This document shows positions 1 to 7,815 of a stretch of DNA of 64,000 bases, piece after piece. Made by a program: the position numbers and the translations under genes. Under the pieces are notes generated by a model. The model searched no databases, was not told the origin of the DNA, and saw only the letters and a list, made by a program, of their open reading frames with translations. Source of the DNA: Subdoligranulum variabile (lineage in GTDB: Bacteria > Bacillota > Clostridia > Oscillospirales > Ruminococcaceae); the NCBI GenBank assembly GCA_004554775.1, contig SFKI01000002.1:186001-250000 (forward strand), read 5' to 3'. Every line of letters starts with the position of its first letter. Position 1 is the stretch's first letter.

Positions 1-1645
1 GTTGGCCGCCCTCCTCGTGGCCGACATAGCCCGGCGGCGCGCCCAGCAGTCGGGCAACGGTGTGCTTCTCCATATATTCAGACATATCAAAGCGCAGCAG
101 GGCTTTTTCACTGCCAAACCAGCACTTGGCCAGTGTGCGGGCCAGCTGCGTTTTGCCTACGCCAGTCGGCCCCAAAAACAGCATGGCCCCGATGGGCCGC
201 CCGGTCTCCCTCAGGCCGGTGCGGCTGCGGCGGATGGCCGCAGCTACGGCAGCCACGGCGGACGGCTGGCCGATGACCTCGGCGCTTAAACGGCTTTCTA
301 ATTGGCTCAGCCGTTCGCGCTCGGCTTCCCCTACCCGCTCGGCCGGGACGCCGCTGGCTTTGCTGACGACCCGCGCAATGTCCCGCGGAGCCAGCACCCG
401 CTTGCCGGGCGAGGATTTTTCCGCAATGCGCAGGGCCGCAGCGGCTTCGTCCAGCAGGTCAATGGCCTTATCAGGCAAAAAGCGCCCGGGTAGATAGCGC
501 ACGCTCAACTCGACCGCTGCGTGGATTGTCTCGGGCGGGATGGTGACGCTGTGGTAACGCTCATAACGCGGCATAAGACCCAGCAGGATCTTTTCGGCGT
601 TTTCGGGGGTGGGTTCTTCGACCATCACCTTGCCGAAGCGGCGCTCCAATGCGGAATCTTTTTGAATCGTCTTGCGGTATTCCTCCGGTGTGGTGGCACC
701 GATCAGCTGAATTTCCCCGCGCGCCAGCATCGGCTTTAAGATGCTGGCAGCGTCGATGGCCCCCTCGGCAGCTCCGGCCCCGGCAATGAGGTGAATTTCA
801 TCAATAAAAAGAATCGTGCTGTGGTCGCGGTAAAGCTCTTCGAGCAGATTCTTGAACCGCTCCTCAAAATCGCCGCGGTATTTGGTACCTGCTACCATCG
901 AGGCCATATCCAGCGCCAACACCCGCTTGCCGCGCAGCGCCTGGGTGATCTGCCCGGAGGCAATTGCCTGGGCCAGCGCTTCGGCCAGCGCGCTTTTGCC
1001 GACGCCGGGCTCGCCCAAAAGGCAGGGATTATTTTTCTGACGGCGGCAGAGGATCTCGACCATCCGTTCCAGCTCTTCTTCCCGGCAAAGCACGGGATCA
1101 AGCTGCCCCTCCTGCGCAAGACGGGTCAGGTCGCGGCCGTATTTGTCACTGGGGCGGCCGCTGCGCGCGGCGCTCATCCGGGGCTGCACCGGCAGGATCA
1201 TCTGTCCGGAAAGTTGGCGGCATTCCCGAGCGGCCTGCGGCACCTCGATGCCCGCAGCGGCCAGCCAGATGCTGGCAGTGCAGGCGGTGTCTTCAAGCAT
1301 GGCACAGAGCAGGTGCTCGTTTTCGGCCTTGGCAGCGCTGGATGCGTGTGCGCCTAAAATCGCAAACTCGATGGCCTTGCGGCTGTCTGACGAAAGGTCG
1401 TTTTTGCGCAGGTGGTGGGGCTGGCCGGTGCCGCTGCGCCTGGGGGCAGCCTCGGTCAGCGTGGCTGCCGTAACGCGTTTGCGGCGCAGAAAATCCGCCG
1501 CAGGGCCCTGGGCTGTTTGCAGCATGGCCAGCAGCAGGTGCCCGGTATCCGCCGTGGCGCACCCCTGCTGCCCGGCCAGGCGCAGTGCCCGGCGCACCGT
1601 GCGCGAGGCCGAACGAGACAGCCCTTTATAAGAAATAAACAGCAT
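1..1645 (-). CDS. clpC: Clp/Hsp100 AAA+ ATPase, ClpC-like (C-terminus cut off by window edge)
   Basis: Protein-unfolding ATPase that normally feeds substrates to ClpP in the cytoplasm. The 548 residues visible start at an ATG at 1645 behind a strong AGGAGG. Residues 1-140 hold two Clp_N-type repeats (HLLLAML, HLLCAML). The first AAA+ module has Walker A GEPGVGKS near residue 211 and Walker B ILFIDEIH. The second has Walker A GPTGVGKT near residue 490 and the substrate-loop motif GYVGHEEGG just before the edge. I see no zinc-finger N-terminus (ClpX/ClpE type). The middle segment between the AAA modules is short and poor in coiled coil, so it is less ClpB-like. The ClpC/ClpA split cannot be settled without the C-terminal IGF/LGF ClpP-binding loop. 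No ctsR or mcsAB lies beside it, and I saw no CtsR box upstream. Confidence 0.88.
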   Translation of the reverse strand, partial: MLFISYKGLSRSASRTVRRALRLAGQQGCATADTGHLLLAMLQTAQGPAADFLRRKRVTAATLTEAAPRRSGTGQPHHLRKNDLSSDSRKAIEFAILGAHASSAAKAENEHLLCAMLEDTACTASIWLAAAGIEVPQAARECRQLSGQMILPVQPRMSAARSGRPSDKYGRDLTRLAQEGQLDPVLCREEELERMVEILCRRQKNNPCLLGEPGVGKSALAEALAQAIASGQITQALRGKRVLALDMASMVAGTKYRGDFEERFKNLLEELYRDHSTILFIDEIHLIAGAGAAEGAIDAASILKPMLARGEIQLIGATTPEEYRKTIQKDSALERRFGKVMVEEPTPENAEKILLGLMPRYERYHSVTIPPETIHAAVELSVRYLPGRFLPDKAIDLLDEAAAALRIAEKSSPGKRVLAPRDIARVVSKASGVPAERVGEAERERLSQLESRLSAEVIGQPSAVAAVAAAIRRSRTGLRETGRPIGAMLFLGPTGVGKTQLARTLAKCWFGSEKALLRFDMSEYMEKHTVARLLGAPPGYVGHEEGGQ

Positions 1646-1727
1646 TGTGGTGCCTCCTAAGTTTTTCCTATTGCCAGTATAGGCGTTCGGTGCGTAAATA
1701 ATCCTCGAAACCAGGGAAAACATGGAA

Positions 1728-1755
1728 TGACAAATCCTAAACAATATGATATAAT
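1728..1755 (+). promoter_or_regulatory. SigmaA promoter of the ABC exporter operon
   Basis: A -35 box ATGACA (1728-1733), a 16-bp spacer and a perfect -10 TATAAT (1750-1755) place the start of transcription near 1762. That leaves about 35 nt of leader before the preferred ATG at 1797 and argues against the upstream in-frame ATG at 1764. Confidence 0.7.
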
Positions 1756-1796
1756 AAAAAAGTATGCAAAAATCCGAGTATGAGGTGATGGGAACC

Positions 1797-3536
1797 ATGC
1801 ACAAACTGATGCGCTACATCAAGGGTTACGAAAAGCAGGCAGTTCTGGCACCGCTGTTTAAAATGTTGGAGGCTACCTTTGAACTGTTCGTGCCGCTGGT
1901 GGTGGCGAGTATTATTGACACCGGCATCAAAAACGGTGACGCTGTGTTCATCTGGCAGCGCTGCGGTCTGCTGGTGCTGCTGGCGGCAATCGGCCTGACG
2001 TGCAGCCTGACGGCCCAGTATTTCTCCGCCAAAGCGGCGCTTGGCTTTGGCACGGCACTGCGCAAAGACCTGTTCCGCCACATTGATACGCTGAGCTACA
2101 GCGAACTGGACGGCATTGGCACCCCGACGCTTGTCACCCGCATGACCAGTGATATCAACCAGGTGCAGAACGGCGTCAACCTGACGCTGCGCCTGCTGCT
2201 GCGCAGCCCGTTTATCGTAATTGGCGCGCTGATCATGGCATACACCATCAGCCCGCGGCTGACACTGCTGTTCGTGGCGGCGACTGTCGTGATCTCGCTG
2301 ATCATTTATCTGATTATGCGCGCCACGGTGCCCATCTACCATGATGCACAGAACGGTCTGGACAAAGTCACTCTGCTGACCCGTGAAAACTACGTGGGCG
2401 CGCGCGTGGTGCGGGCGTTCTCCCGCCAAGCGGACGAGCTGGCCGCGTTTGTGGAAACGAACGACCACCTGCGGAACATCCAGACGATGGCAGGCCTTAT
2501 CTCGGCGCTGATGAACCCGCTGACTTACCTGGTCATCAACCTGGCCATCATTGCTTTGCTGCTGCGCGGCAGCCATGAAGTCAACAATGGCGCACTGACC
2601 CAAGGCGAGATCATCGCGCTCATCAACTATATGAACCAGATCCTGGTCAGCCTGCTGCGCCTGGCAGACCTGGTCATCTCGGTAACGCGCGCGCTGGCAA
2701 GCGGCATGCGCGTGAATGAGATTTTGAACACGCATACCACGATGCCCGACCCGCAGGCCAAGGAACTGGCTGCCGACCCCGCTGCCCCGGCTGTGGATTT
2801 TGCAGACGTGACCTTTACCTACCGCGGCGCCGGTGCCCCCAGCCTGACGGACGTAGGCTTTACGGCCAAGGCCGGCGAGACGATTGGTGTCATCGGCGGT
2901 ACCGGCAGTGGTAAATCGACGCTGATCGACCTGGTGTGCCGCTTCTATGATGCGACGGCCGGTACGGTATCGCTGTTCGGCCACAATGTCAAGGAATATG
3001 GTTTTGCCCAGCTGCGCCATATGGTGGGCATTGTGCCCCAGCAGGCTGTGCTGTTTACCGGGACAATCCGCGATAACATGTGTTGGGCCGCGCCTGATGC
3101 CACAGATGAAGAGATCTGGCAGGCACTAGAGATTGCTCAGGCGGCTGATTTTGTGCGCACCAAGCCCGGTATGCTGGACGCCCCGGTGGAGACCGCAGGC
3201 CGCAACTTCTCCGGCGGGCAGCGCCAGCGTTTGACGATTGCCCGTGCGCTGGTGCCAAAACCGAAGATTTTGATTTTGGACGACAGTTCTTCAGCGCTGG
3301 ACTTTGCTACCGATGCCGCCCTGCGCAAAGCAATCAAAGATAAGACAGAGGGCATGACGGTGTTCATCGTGTCTCAGCGTGCCGCCAGCGTGCAGCGCGC
3401 CGACCACATTCTGGTACTGGACGACGGTTTGCTGGCCGGGGATGCCCCGCATAACCAGCTGCTGAAAACCTGCGACGTTTATAAAGAAATCTGCCTGAGC
3501 CAGCTGAGCAAAGAGGAGGTGGAGAAAACCTTATGA
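1797..3536 (+). CDS. ABC exporter half-transporter A (degenerate-site subunit)
   Basis: Membrane ABC exporter half with a six-helix transmembrane domain (about residues 1-310) and a C-terminal ATPase. Walker A is GGTGSGKST, the signature is FSGGQRQRL and Walker B ends in LDD. The catalytic glutamate is therefore replaced by aspartate. In heterodimeric exporters (BmrCD, LmrCD, TM287/288 families) this marks the subunit that contributes the Walker motifs of the non-hydrolysing site. ATG 1797 is preferred because AGGTGA lies about 9 nt upstream and a promoter -10 box overlaps the alternative ATG at 1764. The stop overlaps the next gene's ATG (ATGA). The exported substrate (drug, peptide or lipid) cannot be read from sequence. 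Confidence 0.93.
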   Translation: MHKLMRYIKGYEKQAVLAPLFKMLEATFELFVPLVVASIIDTGIKNGDAVFIWQRCGLLVLLAAIGLTCSLTAQYFSAKAALGFGTALRKDLFRHIDTLSYSELDGIGTPTLVTRMTSDINQVQNGVNLTLRLLLRSPFIVIGALIMAYTISPRLTLLFVAATVVISLIIYLIMRATVPIYHDAQNGLDKVTLLTRENYVGARVVRAFSRQADELAAFVETNDHLRNIQTMAGLISALMNPLTYLVINLAIIALLLRGSHEVNNGALTQGEIIALINYMNQILVSLLRLADLVISVTRALASGMRVNEILNTHTTMPDPQAKELAADPAAPAVDFADVTFTYRGAGAPSLTDVGFTAKAGETIGVIGGTGSGKSTLIDLVCRFYDATAGTVSLFGHNVKEYGFAQLRHMVGIVPQQAVLFTGTIRDNMCWAAPDATDEEIWQALEIAQAADFVRTKPGMLDAPVETAGRNFSGGQRQRLTIARALVPKPKILILDDSSSALDFATDAALRKAIKDKTEGMTVFIVSQRAASVQRADHILVLDDGLLAGDAPHNQLLKTCDVYKEICLSQLSKEEVEKTL

Positions 3537-5290
3537 GCAAGCAAAAGCAGAAAGTGAATAAGGGTACGCTCCGCCGTGTGCTGGAACTGATCCGCCCCTA
3601 TGCCGGGCTGGTCACGTTGACGCTGATTCTGGCCGTTGTGACGGTGGTGACGACCCTTCTGGCGCCGGTTATTTCTGGTAAGGCCGTGGACCTTATCATT
3701 GGCCCCGGTCAGGTGGATTTTGACGGTGTGGCCAAACTGGCCATTGTTATGGCGGGCACGGTCGCCTGCACGGCGGTTTCCCAATGGCTGATGAATGTGG
3801 TCAACAACCGCATTACCTTCCACGTGGTGCGCGATATGCGCGTGCGCGCGTTTGAACAGCTGGAGCAGCTGCCGCTGAAATATATGGATGCTCACCGCCC
3901 TGGCGATGCTATCAGCCGAATCACCACCGATGTGGAGCAGTTCAGTGATGGTTTGCTGCTGGGCTTTACCCAGTTGTTTACCGGCGTGCTGACAATTTGC
4001 GGCACGTTGGGCGTGATGCTGTTCATCGACTGGCGCATTGCACTGGTCGTGGTGGCGCTGACGCCGCTGTCCATTTTTGTAGCGCGTTTTATTGCGACGC
4101 ACACCTACTCGATGTTCAAGGTGCAGAGCGAGACTCGCGCTGAGTTGACCAGCCTGGTGGAAGAACTGGTCGGAAATGAACATCTGGTGCGCGCTTTCGG
4201 CTACGAGAGCCGCGCCGAGGAACGGTTTGACAAGATCAACCTTGACCTGCAAAGCTGCGGCGTGCGAGCGGTGTTCTTCTCCTCAATGACCAACCCCTGC
4301 ACGCGCTTTGTCAATGCGCTGGTGTATGCGGCAGTCGGCGTACTGGGCGCGTTCGCGGCTATCGCGGGCGGCATTACGGTCGGTGATTTGTCGGTATTTC
4401 TGAACTACGCCAATCAGTACACCAAGCCGTTCAACGATATCTCGGATGTGATGACCGAGTTCCAGAACGCATTGGCCTGTGCCCAGCGTGTGTTTGATTT
4501 TATTAATGAAACGCCGATTTTGCCCGATGCCCCCGATGCCGTCGAACTGCCCCACGGGGCCGGTGCGGTCGAGTTTGAGCATGTCAAGTTCCGCTATGTG
4601 CCAGATGTGCCGCTGATCGAGGATATGAACCTGAAAGTGGAACCGGGCCAGCGCATTGCCCTGGTAGGCCCCACGGGCTGCGGCAAGACGACGCTGGTCA
4701 ATCTGTTGATGCGGTTTTATGAGATCAACGGCGGCACCCTGCGCGTGGACGGTCACCCCATTGCTGATGTGACGCGGGACAGTCTGCGCGGCAACCTGGG
4801 TATGGTCTTGCAGGAAACCTGGCTGAAAGCCGGGACCATTGCGGAGAATATCGCCTACGGAAAACCGGATGCCACGCGAGAGGAAATCATCGCAGCTGCG
4901 AAAAAAGCCCGTGCCCACAGCTTTATCTGCCGTCTGCCCAACGGTTATGATACCGAGGTGGCCGAGGATGGCGGCAACATCAGCCAGGGCCAGCGCCAGC
5001 TGCTGTGCATTGCCCGCGTGATGCTGCGCCGCCCGCCAATTTTGATTCTGGACGAAGCAACGTCCAGCATTGATACCCGTACCGAGGTGTTGGTGCAGGA
5101 TGCATTTGAAGAACTGATGAAAGGTCGCACGAGCTTTATCGTCGCACACCGCCTGTCCACGATCAAAAATGCCGACCAGATTTTGGTGATGAAGGACGGC
5201 AACATCATTGAGCGCGGCACCCACAACGAACTGCTTATCCGCGGCGGGTTCTATGCCAAGCTGTACGAAAGCCAGTTTGCCAAGGCGTAA
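3533..5290 (+). CDS. ABC exporter half-transporter B (canonical Walker B subunit)
   Basis: Partner of the preceding gene, translationally coupled through an ATGA overlap. The transmembrane domain covers roughly residues 1-330 and the ATPase follows. Walker A is GPTGCGKTT and Walker B ILILDEATSS keeps the catalytic glutamate, but the signature is ISQGQ instead of LSGGQ. This altered signature pairs with the degenerate Walker B of subunit A. Together the two genes show the complementary asymmetry expected of a heterodimeric type IV exporter with one active and one degenerate ATP site. The 585-residue length is usual for the family. Substrate unknown. No regulator adjoins the pair. Confidence 0.93.
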   Translation: MSKQKQKVNKGTLRRVLELIRPYAGLVTLTLILAVVTVVTTLLAPVISGKAVDLIIGPGQVDFDGVAKLAIVMAGTVACTAVSQWLMNVVNNRITFHVVRDMRVRAFEQLEQLPLKYMDAHRPGDAISRITTDVEQFSDGLLLGFTQLFTGVLTICGTLGVMLFIDWRIALVVVALTPLSIFVARFIATHTYSMFKVQSETRAELTSLVEELVGNEHLVRAFGYESRAEERFDKINLDLQSCGVRAVFFSSMTNPCTRFVNALVYAAVGVLGAFAAIAGGITVGDLSVFLNYANQYTKPFNDISDVMTEFQNALACAQRVFDFINETPILPDAPDAVELPHGAGAVEFEHVKFRYVPDVPLIEDMNLKVEPGQRIALVGPTGCGKTTLVNLLMRFYEINGGTLRVDGHPIADVTRDSLRGNLGMVLQETWLKAGTIAENIAYGKPDATREEIIAAAKKARAHSFICRLPNGYDTEVAEDGGNISQGQRQLLCIARVMLRRPPILILDEATSSIDTRTEVLVQDAFEELMKGRTSFIVAHRLSTIKNADQILVMKDGNIIERGTHNELLIRGGFYAKLYESQFAKA

Positions 5291-5328
5291 GTTGTAGGAA
5301 AAGAAAAATATAAAGGAGAAATGGAACT

Positions 5329-6339
5329 ATGAGCAAGATCACTCTGCCGGAAAACTACCAAAGCCTGCTGGGTCTGTATGACACCCAGAAAGCCATCGGC
5401 CTAATCAAGACCATCTTTCAGGAAAAAATCTGTATGGCCCTGCACCTGAAGCGCGTGACCGCTCCCCTCTTTGTTATGCAGGGCAGCGGCTTGAACGATG
5501 ACCTGAACGGTGTGGAACGCCCGGTCGCGTTCGATGTTCCCTGCTTGAACCAGGAGGCCGAGGTTGTGCACAGTCTGGCAAAATGGAAGCGCTATGCCTT
5601 GTACAAGTATGGCTTCCGCCCCGGCCAGGGTCTTGTCACCGACATGAACGCCATCCGCCGCGATGAAGAACTGGATAACCTGCACAGCATCTATGTGGAC
5701 CAGTGGGACTGGGAAAAGGTTATCACCGCTGACCAGCGCACGCTGGACTTTTTGCAGGACACTGTGAGGGATATCGTGGACGCCGTCTGTGCGACCTCGG
5801 ATGAACTGCGATGGAAGTTCCCCGAACTGAAAAACATCCACCTGGGCCGCAACGTCACCTTCATCACCACCCAAGAACTGGAAGATAGGTACCCCAACTT
5901 TACCCCCAAACAGCGCGAGAATGCTTTTGCCAAGGAGCATGGCACCGTCTGCATCATGCAGATCGGAGGCAAACTGAAGAGCGGCAAACCCCACGACGGC
6001 CGCGCCCCGGACTACGATGACTGGGCGCTGAACTGCGATATTCTCTTCTGGCACAAGCCTTTGGGCTGTGCGCTGGAACTTTCCAGCATGGGCATCCGCG
6101 TAAACGCTGAGTCTTTGCGCCGTCAGCTTGAGCAAGCCGGCTGCCCGCAGCGTGCGGAGCTGCCTTTCCATAAGATGCTGCTGGACGGCACCCTGCCCCT
6201 GACGATGGGCGGTGGCATTGGCCAGAGCCGCCTGTGCATGCTGCTGCTGGGCAAAGCCCACGTAGGTGAAGTACAGGTCAGCCTGTGGGATGACGACACC
6301 GTCGCCGCCTGTGAGAAAGCGGGCATTGCGCTGCTATAA
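5329..6339 (+). CDS. asnA: Aspartate-ammonia ligase (AsnA)
   Basis: Cytoplasmic, ammonia-dependent asparagine synthetase (EC 6.3.1.1), which makes Asn from Asp, ammonia and ATP by AMP release. It is related to class II aminoacyl-tRNA synthetases. The 336 residues match the family length. Typical blocks are APLFVMQGSGLNDDLNG near residue 45, a YKYGFRPGQGLVTDMNAIRRDE-like segment near residue 90 and the C-terminal GGGIGQSRLCMLLLGKAHVGEVQ (cited in part as GGGIGQSR). The ribosome site AAAGGAG lies 38 nt after the exporter gene, so the gene may be co-transcribed with it. The two have no obvious functional link. Confidence 0.96.
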   Translation: MSKITLPENYQSLLGLYDTQKAIGLIKTIFQEKICMALHLKRVTAPLFVMQGSGLNDDLNGVERPVAFDVPCLNQEAEVVHSLAKWKRYALYKYGFRPGQGLVTDMNAIRRDEELDNLHSIYVDQWDWEKVITADQRTLDFLQDTVRDIVDAVCATSDELRWKFPELKNIHLGRNVTFITTQELEDRYPNFTPKQRENAFAKEHGTVCIMQIGGKLKSGKPHDGRAPDYDDWALNCDILFWHKPLGCALELSSMGIRVNAESLRRQLEQAGCPQRAELPFHKMLLDGTLPLTMGGGIGQSRLCMLLLGKAHVGEVQVSLWDDDTVAACEKAGIALL

Positions 6340-6358
6340 AACAGAATAACAAACAAAA

Positions 6359-6618
6359 GGGGCTGTTGCACATCCCCAAAAAAAGAAAGACCGAAGCCAA
6401 AAGCCCCAAAAAGCTTTACAACTTTGGTCTTTTGCTTTAAGTTAATAGTTGTGAACAGAAAAACTCAAAAGCAAGAACAGCATATCGAAATTTTGGAAAA
6501 AAGTCAACAGTTAAAATTTCGGATGCCGACAGAAATAAGAATATCGAAGCACAACGCGATCTATCAGGCAAGCATCCAGCTTGAGGGACTGGATTATACA
6601 AAGCTGTATAGAGCTTAT
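6359..6618 (+). mobile_element. IS1182-like insertion-sequence left end (remnant)
   Basis: Begins 20 nt after asnA with GGGGCTGTTGCAC, the kind of terminal inverted repeat seen in many IS1182-group elements (from memory of the family). A transposase N-terminus in the + direction follows. No matching right end (GTGCAACAGCCCC) occurs before the tRNA gene, so only one end survives. The segment is clearly more AT-rich than its neighbours, which fits acquired DNA. Confidence 0.55.
6424..6618 (+). pseudogene. Truncated transposase N-terminus (IS1182 group)
   Basis: A reading frame on + contains LEKSQQLKFRMPTEIRIS and then SIQLEGLDYTKLYRAY, which resembles the opening of IS1182-group transposases. 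There, LDYxKLYRAYS is followed by a GR(K/N)PA segment and the DDE domain. Here the frame breaks off straight after LYRAY and runs into an unrelated terminator. The catalytic domain is missing and the gene cannot be functional. The true start is unclear (no ATG before the homology; a TTG at 6424 or a TTG inside the LEKS segment is possible). Confidence 0.5.
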
Positions 6619-6632
6619 CTACGAATAACGCC

Positions 6633-6661
6633 AAAGCCGCCTTTTTGGGGCGGCTTTTTTT
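6633..6661 (+). terminator. Rho-independent terminator
   Basis: Hairpin AAAGCCGCC / GGCGGCTTT with a TTTTTGG loop, then a run of seven T on +. It sits at the breakpoint of the transposase relic and would also stop asnA read-through. Confidence 0.75.
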
Positions 6662-6718
6662 ACGACGTTTTTACGACGTCAACGCAAAAATAAAGCCGTT
6701 TACGACGCTTTTACGACG
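6659..6718. repeat. Four copies of TTTACGACG in two helical-phase pairs
   Basis: TTTACGACG starts at 6659, 6670, 6699 and 6710. Each pair is 11 bp apart and the pairs are 40 bp apart. The block lies about 100 bp beyond the 3' end of the tRNA-Thr gene. That is where an element integrated at a tRNA 3' end would carry its end sequence, and the repeats may be arm-type integrase sites (inference). Confidence 0.6.
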
Positions 6719-6763
6719 TGCTTTTGAATGTTTCAAAACACTTAAAAACGCCAAAAAACGCAG

Positions 6764-6809
6764 AAAAAGCTCGCAGATAAGACGCTTTTTCTTACCTACG
6801 AGCTTTTTT
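6764..6809 (-). terminator. Long bidirectional terminator after tRNA-Thr
   Basis: Arms AAAAAGCTCGCAGATAAGA and TCTTACCTACGAGCTTTTT pair over about 19 bp with two wobble pairs and a short loop. There are T runs on both strands. It ends the leftward rsmA-tRNA transcript. Confidence 0.85.
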
Positions 6810-6812
6810 AAA

Positions 6813-6888
6813 TGGAGCTGACAACAGGAATCGAACCTGCAACCTGCTGATTACAAATCAGCTGCACTGCCAGTTGTGCTATGTCAGC
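6813..6888 (-). tRNA. tRNA-Thr (anticodon TGT), CCA encoded
   Basis: The 76-nt gene on minus has acceptor arms GCTGACA / TGTCAGC, discriminator T and an encoded CCA. The D-arm is GCACAACTGGCAGTGC and the T-arm holds GGTTCGATTC. The anticodon stem-loop GCTGA-TTTGTAA-TCAGC gives anticodon TGT, which reads ACA/ACG threonine codons. It starts only 12 nt after the rsmA stop codon with no visible promoter, so it may be processed from the ftsEX-rsmA transcript. Confidence 0.96.
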
Positions 6889-6900
6889 GGAACTCCCTTA

Positions 6901-7788
6901 TTATAGCATAAGGGGATCTGAGTTGTCAATGGGGGCCAGCACAGCGAGCAGGGCGCAGTAATCTTGCAGGGTCAGCTGTTCCGGGCGGGAGCGCGGATCG
7001 AGGTGGGCGGCTTCCAGGGCAGAAAGGACAGCGGCTTTGGGCAACTGCAAACCGTTGGAGATGGCGTTTGCAGCGGTCTTGCGACGCTGAGAGAACGCTG
7101 CACGGATCAGGGCGAAAAATGCTTTCTCGTCCCCGTTCGGCACCTCGACGGCGGGCGTCTTGCGGACATTCAGCTGAATGACGGCGCTGGTGACTTTGGG
7201 TGCGGGGTAAAAACTGCCGGGCTGCACGGTAAACAGCAGTTTTGGCTCGGCGTAATAGGCCACCGCATAGCTGATGGCCCCGGCGTCGCGCGTGCCAGGG
7301 GCGGCGCACAGGCGCTGTGCGGCCTCTTTCTGCACCATGACGGTAATGTTCTCGATGGGGAGCTTCTCTTCCAGCAGGCGCATCAGAATCGGGCTGGTGA
7401 TGTAGTACGGCAGGTTGGCGCAGACGGCTACCGGTTTGCCGCCAAACTCATCGGCCAGCAGGGCTTTTAAATCGACCTTGAGGACATCGTTCAGCACCAG
7501 TTTGAAGTTATCATAGTCGGCCATCGTTTCTTCCAGCAGCGGCGGCAGGCGCTTGTCGACCTCGATGGAAACGACTTTGTCAGCGCGCTTGCAGAGCTGC
7601 TCCGTCAAAACGCCGATACCGGGGCCGACTTCCAGCGCACCCCAGCCGGGGCCGATGCCGGCTTCCTCGGCAATGCGGGGGCAGATGCCGGGATTGATGA
7701 TGAAATTCTGGCCAAAGCCTTTGGACAGGGCAAAATCATACCTGGCACAAAGGTTACGAATGGTAGACAAATCGGTCAGGGTAGGCAA
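6901..7788 (-). CDS. rsmA: 16S rRNA dimethyladenosine transferase RsmA/KsgA
   Basis: Adds four methyl groups to the two adjacent adenines (A1518/A1519 in E. coli numbering) of the 16S 3' hairpin, using SAM, late in 30S assembly. The 295 residues include the SAM-binding motif LEVGPGIGVLTEQL (about 48-61) and the catalytic NLPYYITSPI motif (about 125). A GSFYPAPKVTSAVI block follows, as expected for the family. The gene lies 27 nt after the S41 protease gene in the leftward ftsEX operon and is followed directly by tRNA-Thr. Loss of this enzyme gives kasugamycin resistance in other bacteria (family knowledge). Confidence 0.96.
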   Translation of the reverse strand: MPTLTDLSTIRNLCARYDFALSKGFGQNFIINPGICPRIAEEAGIGPGWGALEVGPGIGVLTEQLCKRADKVVSIEVDKRLPPLLEETMADYDNFKLVLNDVLKVDLKALLADEFGGKPVAVCANLPYYITSPILMRLLEEKLPIENITVMVQKEAAQRLCAAPGTRDAGAISYAVAYYAEPKLLFTVQPGSFYPAPKVTSAVIQLNVRKTPAVEVPNGDEKAFFALIRAAFSQRRKTAANAISNGLQLPKAAVLSALEAAHLDPRSRPEQLTLQDYCALLAVLAPIDNSDPLML

Positions 7789-7815
7789 AGCGGGCTCCTC
7801 TCAGCTTGGAAAAAA

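Noticed and set aside
1646..1730. CtsR operator before the Clp ATPase gene
   Set aside because: No GGTCAAA direct repeats appear in the interval.
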